The translations under genes and the position numbers were made by a program. A stretch of 64,000 bases of DNA, taken from NCBI GenBank assembly GCA_021107945.1, contig JAIORV010000157.1, positions 62,001 through 126,000 of the forward strand, in the 5' to 3' direction. How positions within the stretch are numbered: the stretch's first letter is position 1; each line of letters starts with the position of its first letter. The DNA is from Vulcanimicrobiota bacterium. GTDB taxonomy: Bacteria > Vulcanimicrobiota > JAJTBE01. The notes below the pieces were generated by a model. The model saw only the letters and a list, made by a program, of their open reading frames with translations, was not told the origin of the DNA and ran no database searches. Of this stretch, positions 62,465 to 64,000 are shown piece by piece.

Positions 62465-62931
62465 GTATAATACCCCTTTCATGCTGGATTCGGAATGTAA
62501 GAAACGGAATCGGGAAAAGAAAAATTATAAGTGGAAATTGTATGGTAAAACACCCTTATCCTTACCCCTGTCCGCAATTCTCCTGATCCTTCTTTTTCCA
62601 AATATATCAAGTTATATTTCGAAGAACATATCCATTCTTCCTTTATGTAAGAAGATATATAATAAGAATTTTTTGTGTAAAATAGGATGGTGGATGTGTT
62701 TTATTCACCGCAAAGATCGCAAAGACCACAAAGAAGAAATTCCTGTTTTCTTCATTTCCCTGGCGGTAAAATTCTGTATATTCCTTCGGTAGCGTCCAAA
62801 GAACTTATTTCTTAGATTTCGCACGCCTGACATCTTTTAATTAAATCACTCAATTTGTCAAAAAAGCGATTGAATTACTATCTTTAATTGCCTTATAATC
62901 TTATGTCATAATATTTATATACTTTTCGAGT

Positions 62932-63127
62932 TTTTAAGACAACACCCGATTTCAATCGGGTGGTTAGAAGCCTATAAAACCTACCTCCCACGGTGGGGGT
63001 GGCGTCTCGCCACCCGTTTAACTTTTCAACGGTTTCCTTATGAGATAAACCACTGAAGTGGTTGGGACGCTGTAGCGGTGGGGTTTACGCTCAATTCACC
63101 ACAATAAATTGTGGTGTTGTCTTAAAG
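62932..63127. mobile_element. Non-coding element with 15-bp terminal inverted repeats (copy 2)
   Basis: Left end TTTTAAGACAACACC (62932-62946); right end GGTGTTGTCTTAAAG (63113-63127), one mismatch. It has the CCCGATTTCAATCGGG hairpin, GGGTGGCG-TCT-CGCCACCC, AACCAC-TGAA-GTGGTT (63048-63063), and CACCACAATAAATTGTGGTG. Shares end hairpins with copy 1; the interior differs. Confidence 0.75.
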
Positions 63128-63243
63128 ACCTTAAAACACCTGTTATTATCTTAATGCACCTGTTATCACCTTAAGGTATTTGAAAATAATTCTATTGCTT
63201 CTTAACAAATTCGCATGTGCCTAATGTGAGTATTTAATATAGC

Positions 63244-63532
63244 AGGACTTACGCAATTGTCATTCTGAGTGGATCACAAAAGACTTACTTTACTCCAATG
63301 ACTTTCTCAAAGACTGAATTTTCTTGATCTACGGAGATTTACATAGCGAAGAATCTATTTAATAATTGCCTGTAGAAGATCATTTATCGTGGGTAGAGAT
63401 CCTTCGCTGTGGAAGACATCGAAGGCAAGTAAAATCCGTTCTTGCCAAGGTTGATCGCAACAAAGTAAATTGATCGTATTCCACTCAGGATGACAGTTTC
63501 ATGCATTTCTTAAATGGAAATGCGTAAGTCCT
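63244..63532. mobile_element. Element with AGGACTTACGCA terminal inverted repeats
   Basis: AGGACTTACGCA (63244-63255) and TGCGTAAGTCCT (63521-63532), perfect 12-base inverses. Inside are CATTCTGAG and CTCAGGATGACAG, with GAAGAATCT and AGATCCTTCGC. Non-coding. Confidence 0.75.
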
Positions 63533-63539
63533 AATATAA

Positions 63540-63581
63540 TTTATCGGGGAAGAAACTTTAAAAAATCTCTTCCCCGATAAA
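63540..63581. terminator. 14-bp hairpin TTTATCGGGGAAGA / TCTTCCCCGATAAA
   Basis: Perfect 14-pair stem with a 14-base A/T loop, immediately beyond the end of the partial gene. Likely its terminator. It contains the CCCCGATAAA of the repeat family. Confidence 0.7.
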
Positions 63582-63635
63582 TATCTTCAGAAAATTTTAA
63601 ACCTGCAGTTCTATTACTCCTTAATTCTTAAACAT

Positions 63636-64000
63636 TTAGTCTCTTTCCTTTACCGTTGAGGGAATTTCCTTCCACCTTGTAATTTTCAATCTCAGGTTGG
63701 GCGGTGTCATTTTTTTGTTTCTGTAATCTGGATTGGTTGTCAGCATTGCGCCTCTTTCAATTTTGATTAATTTGGGCGTCTGGGAAGGATCCGTAGGATC
63801 TTTTCTCTGAGAAATTATTCCACCGATAACCCTGATAGGACCCAGCGCCTGGACATTCCCGTTCGAGTATATTACTCCCTGGAAATAGGCGTAACCGGGG
63901 ATGTAAAGCTTCAAATCCTTGTCGCTGGGATTGTTAAAGAACATATCCATAAAGTCATCAGTGCTCATGCCCTGGGCTGTTTCGGTTGTATTAATCTCCT
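63636..64000 (-). CDS. C-terminal end of a pilus-assembly or polymer-forming protein (partial)
   Basis: The frame is open to the window edge, so the gene starts outside; ATG 63968 is internal. It reads LKLYIPGYAYFQGVIYSNGNVQALGPIRVIGGIISQRKDPTDP..., in the style of beta-helix domains in PilX-like or bactofilin-like proteins (DUF7305), where 'GvIYsnGnv...G...i.G.iis' repeats. The family is not certain. The end has two proline-rich turns. A strong hairpin follows. Confidence 0.6.
   Translation of the reverse strand, partial: EINTTETAQGMSTDDFMDMFFNNPSDKDLKLYIPGYAYFQGVIYSNGNVQALGPIRVIGGIISQRKDPTDPSQTPKLIKIERGAMLTTNPDYRNKKMTPPNLRLKITRWKEIPSTVKERD

Larger units (their letters stand above)
62483..63635. 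other. 1.15-kb non-coding stretch with two mobile-like repeats
   Basis: No gene supported. It contains a 9-bp-period repeat (62703-62735), the TIR element (62932-63127), the AGGACTTACGCA element (63244-63532) and a terminator hairpin (63540-63581). Confidence 0.8.

Noticed and set aside
62483..63635. RNA gene in the long gap
   Set aside because: The region is explained by repeats; I saw no tRNA cloverleaf or known ncRNA motif.

Overview
The window looks like chromosomal DNA from a deep-branching, uncultured-type bacterium. The base composition is moderate, short mobile-like repeats are dense between genes, and zinc ribbons are unusually common. No ribosomal RNA, tRNA, prophage, classical insertion-sequence transposase or CRISPR array was seen. 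Housekeeping genes (alaS, accB, murB, asd, rpoB, rpoC, speD) are bacterial. Zinc-ribbon kinases with WD40 or PEGA modules, a zinc-ribbon FHA protein beside a VWA protein, DUF4127 and a regulator-propeller protein recall candidate phyla such as Eremiobacterota or Riflebacteria. That placement is a guess from style, not a phylogeny.

Layout. 1-4.6 kb: tail of a RACo-like corrinoid-protein activator, the redox repressor Rex, a small lipoprotein, a class II aldolase and a GT4 glycosyltransferase. 5-9.6 kb: a radical SAM protein, an MntA antitoxin whose HepT partner is truncated, then a secreted M48-type protease and a zinc-ribbon/kinase/WD40 receptor in one operon. 10-16.9 kb: alaS-accB, a FecR-like membrane protein, murB-trmO and a DGMHR protein. 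16.9-21.8 kb: two-component signalling (CheY-like regulator, receiver-histidine kinase, HAMP/PAS kinase). 21.9-25 kb: a DUF6941-like protein, a glycine/alanine-rich membrane-active-looking protein and a pentapeptide-repeat lipoprotein. 25-27.6 kb: a toxin-antitoxin island with HigBA, HicAB and at least three gene remnants. 27.6-32.7 kb: a methyltransferase, a zinc-ribbon membrane protein, a YkgJ/FliB-like protein, DUF4127 and zf-TFIIB proteins. 33-37.6 kb: a giant zinc-ribbon kinase and a free-standing Hint-DUF559 gene between direct repeats. 37.7-49.1 kb: asd, a cyclic-nucleotide-type MscS channel, an FKBP isomerase and rpoB-rpoC. 49.7-56 kb: VWA-FHA pair, speD, a B12-type radical SAM protein and an ABC exporter. 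56.2-62.5 kb: three exported proteins, namely an 11-repeat lipoprotein, a DUF3060 protein and a propeller/transglutaminase protein. The window ends inside a pilus-assembly-like gene.

The strongest unusual signals are these. (1) RNA polymerase beta carries two inserted four-cysteine ribbons and beta-prime carries one, in the same style as ribbons in the signalling proteins. (2) An intein-like Hint domain is interrupted by a DUF559 nuclease, stands outside any host gene, and is bracketed by ~52-bp direct repeats. (3) Several families of intergenic repeats occur: elements with 15-bp terminal inverted repeats, elements sharing AGGACTTACGCA ends but different interiors, hairpins with constant loops and covarying stems, and a 9-bp-periodic degenerate repeat in more than a dozen intergenic places. 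The repeats intrude on gene ends: they supply the last codons of speD and create false upstream starts for other genes.

Working together: the kinases, FHA and VWA proteins, two-component proteins and exported propeller/PEGA/carboxypeptidase-like repeat proteins suggest a cell with heavy surface sensing and phosphosignalling. RACo, Rex and radical SAM enzymes suggest anaerobic, corrinoid-using metabolism. Both statements are inferences.
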